A stretch of 64,000 nucleotides of DNA from Lycocorax pyrrhopterus obiensis (Eukaryota > Chordata > Aves > Passeriformes > Paradisaeidae), in the NCBI GenBank assembly GCA_014706295.1, contig JACSVZ010000007.1, positions 38,115,133-38,179,132 on the forward strand. Direction: 5' to 3'. A model generated the notes under the pieces. The model ran no database searches and had not been told where the DNA came from. It saw only the letters and a list, made by a program, of their open reading frames with translations. Below are positions 63,924-64,000 of the stretch, piece by piece. Position numbers and translations under genes: made by a program. The stretch's first letter is position 1. Every line of letters begins with the position of its first letter.

Positions 63924-64000
63924 CACTGGAGGAGACATAGAGCAGACACAAAAAAGCACGAGTTACCCCTGGATTGGGAGCACGATGCCGTGCAGCCCTC
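63924..64000. other. Right flank, unassigned
   Basis: 77 bp to the window edge, beyond the LTR duplication. Nothing recognised. Confidence 0.4.

Overview
This window reads as a non-coding stretch of a bird nuclear genome, most likely a songbird or another neoavian. It is AT-rich, has no operon-like or intronless gene structure, and all datable content is the avian repeat set: CR1 LINE fragments, ERVL-type solo LTRs, one short class II-like LTR and a CORE-SINE (MIR). I recognise no protein-coding exon, tRNA, rRNA or CRISPR array. The longest open frames (up to about 148 codons) lie inside LTRs or antisense to CR1, or are unsupported chance frames.

Layout. 1-6244: AT-rich unique sequence with a G-quadruplex motif at 445-470. 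6245-6823: ERVL-type LTR (minus). 8009-9650: large CR1 fragment (minus) with recognisable but frameshifted reverse transcriptase motifs. 9651-17567: unique sequence with a possible conserved element near 10961-11110. 17568-18138: CR1 3' end (plus). 20008-21096: about 1.1 kb ERVL LTR (minus). 21097-24410: unique sequence that looks like conserved regulatory DNA, with an octamer site, a TAATCGATTA palindrome and five copies of an AATGGACT octamer. 24411-24691: partial second copy of the 6245 LTR family. 24692-42875: mostly unique, with an ancient CR1 (29050-29300), a degraded zinc-knuckle remnant (about 32950-33074), two L2/MIR-like tails and small tandem repeats. 42876-43104: near full-length MIR. 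43461-43537: CR1 tail. 43719-44620: solo LTR with a perfect 5-bp target duplication. 44626-62920: mostly unique, with an unusual 85-bp repeat pair (47139 and 49981) and candidate conserved elements at 49540-50420 and 61481-61860. 62921-63450: CR1 3' end (minus). 63567-63917: 351-bp solo LTR with a perfect 6-bp target duplication.

No genes act together here. The window is best described as intergenic or deep intronic DNA carrying possible long-range enhancers and a layered record of retroelement insertion. The strongest structural results are the two solo LTRs with exact target duplications. The most unexplained signals are the 85-bp diverged repeat pair and the AATGGACT cluster. All repeat family assignments come from recognition by eye of the sequence; no database search was run.
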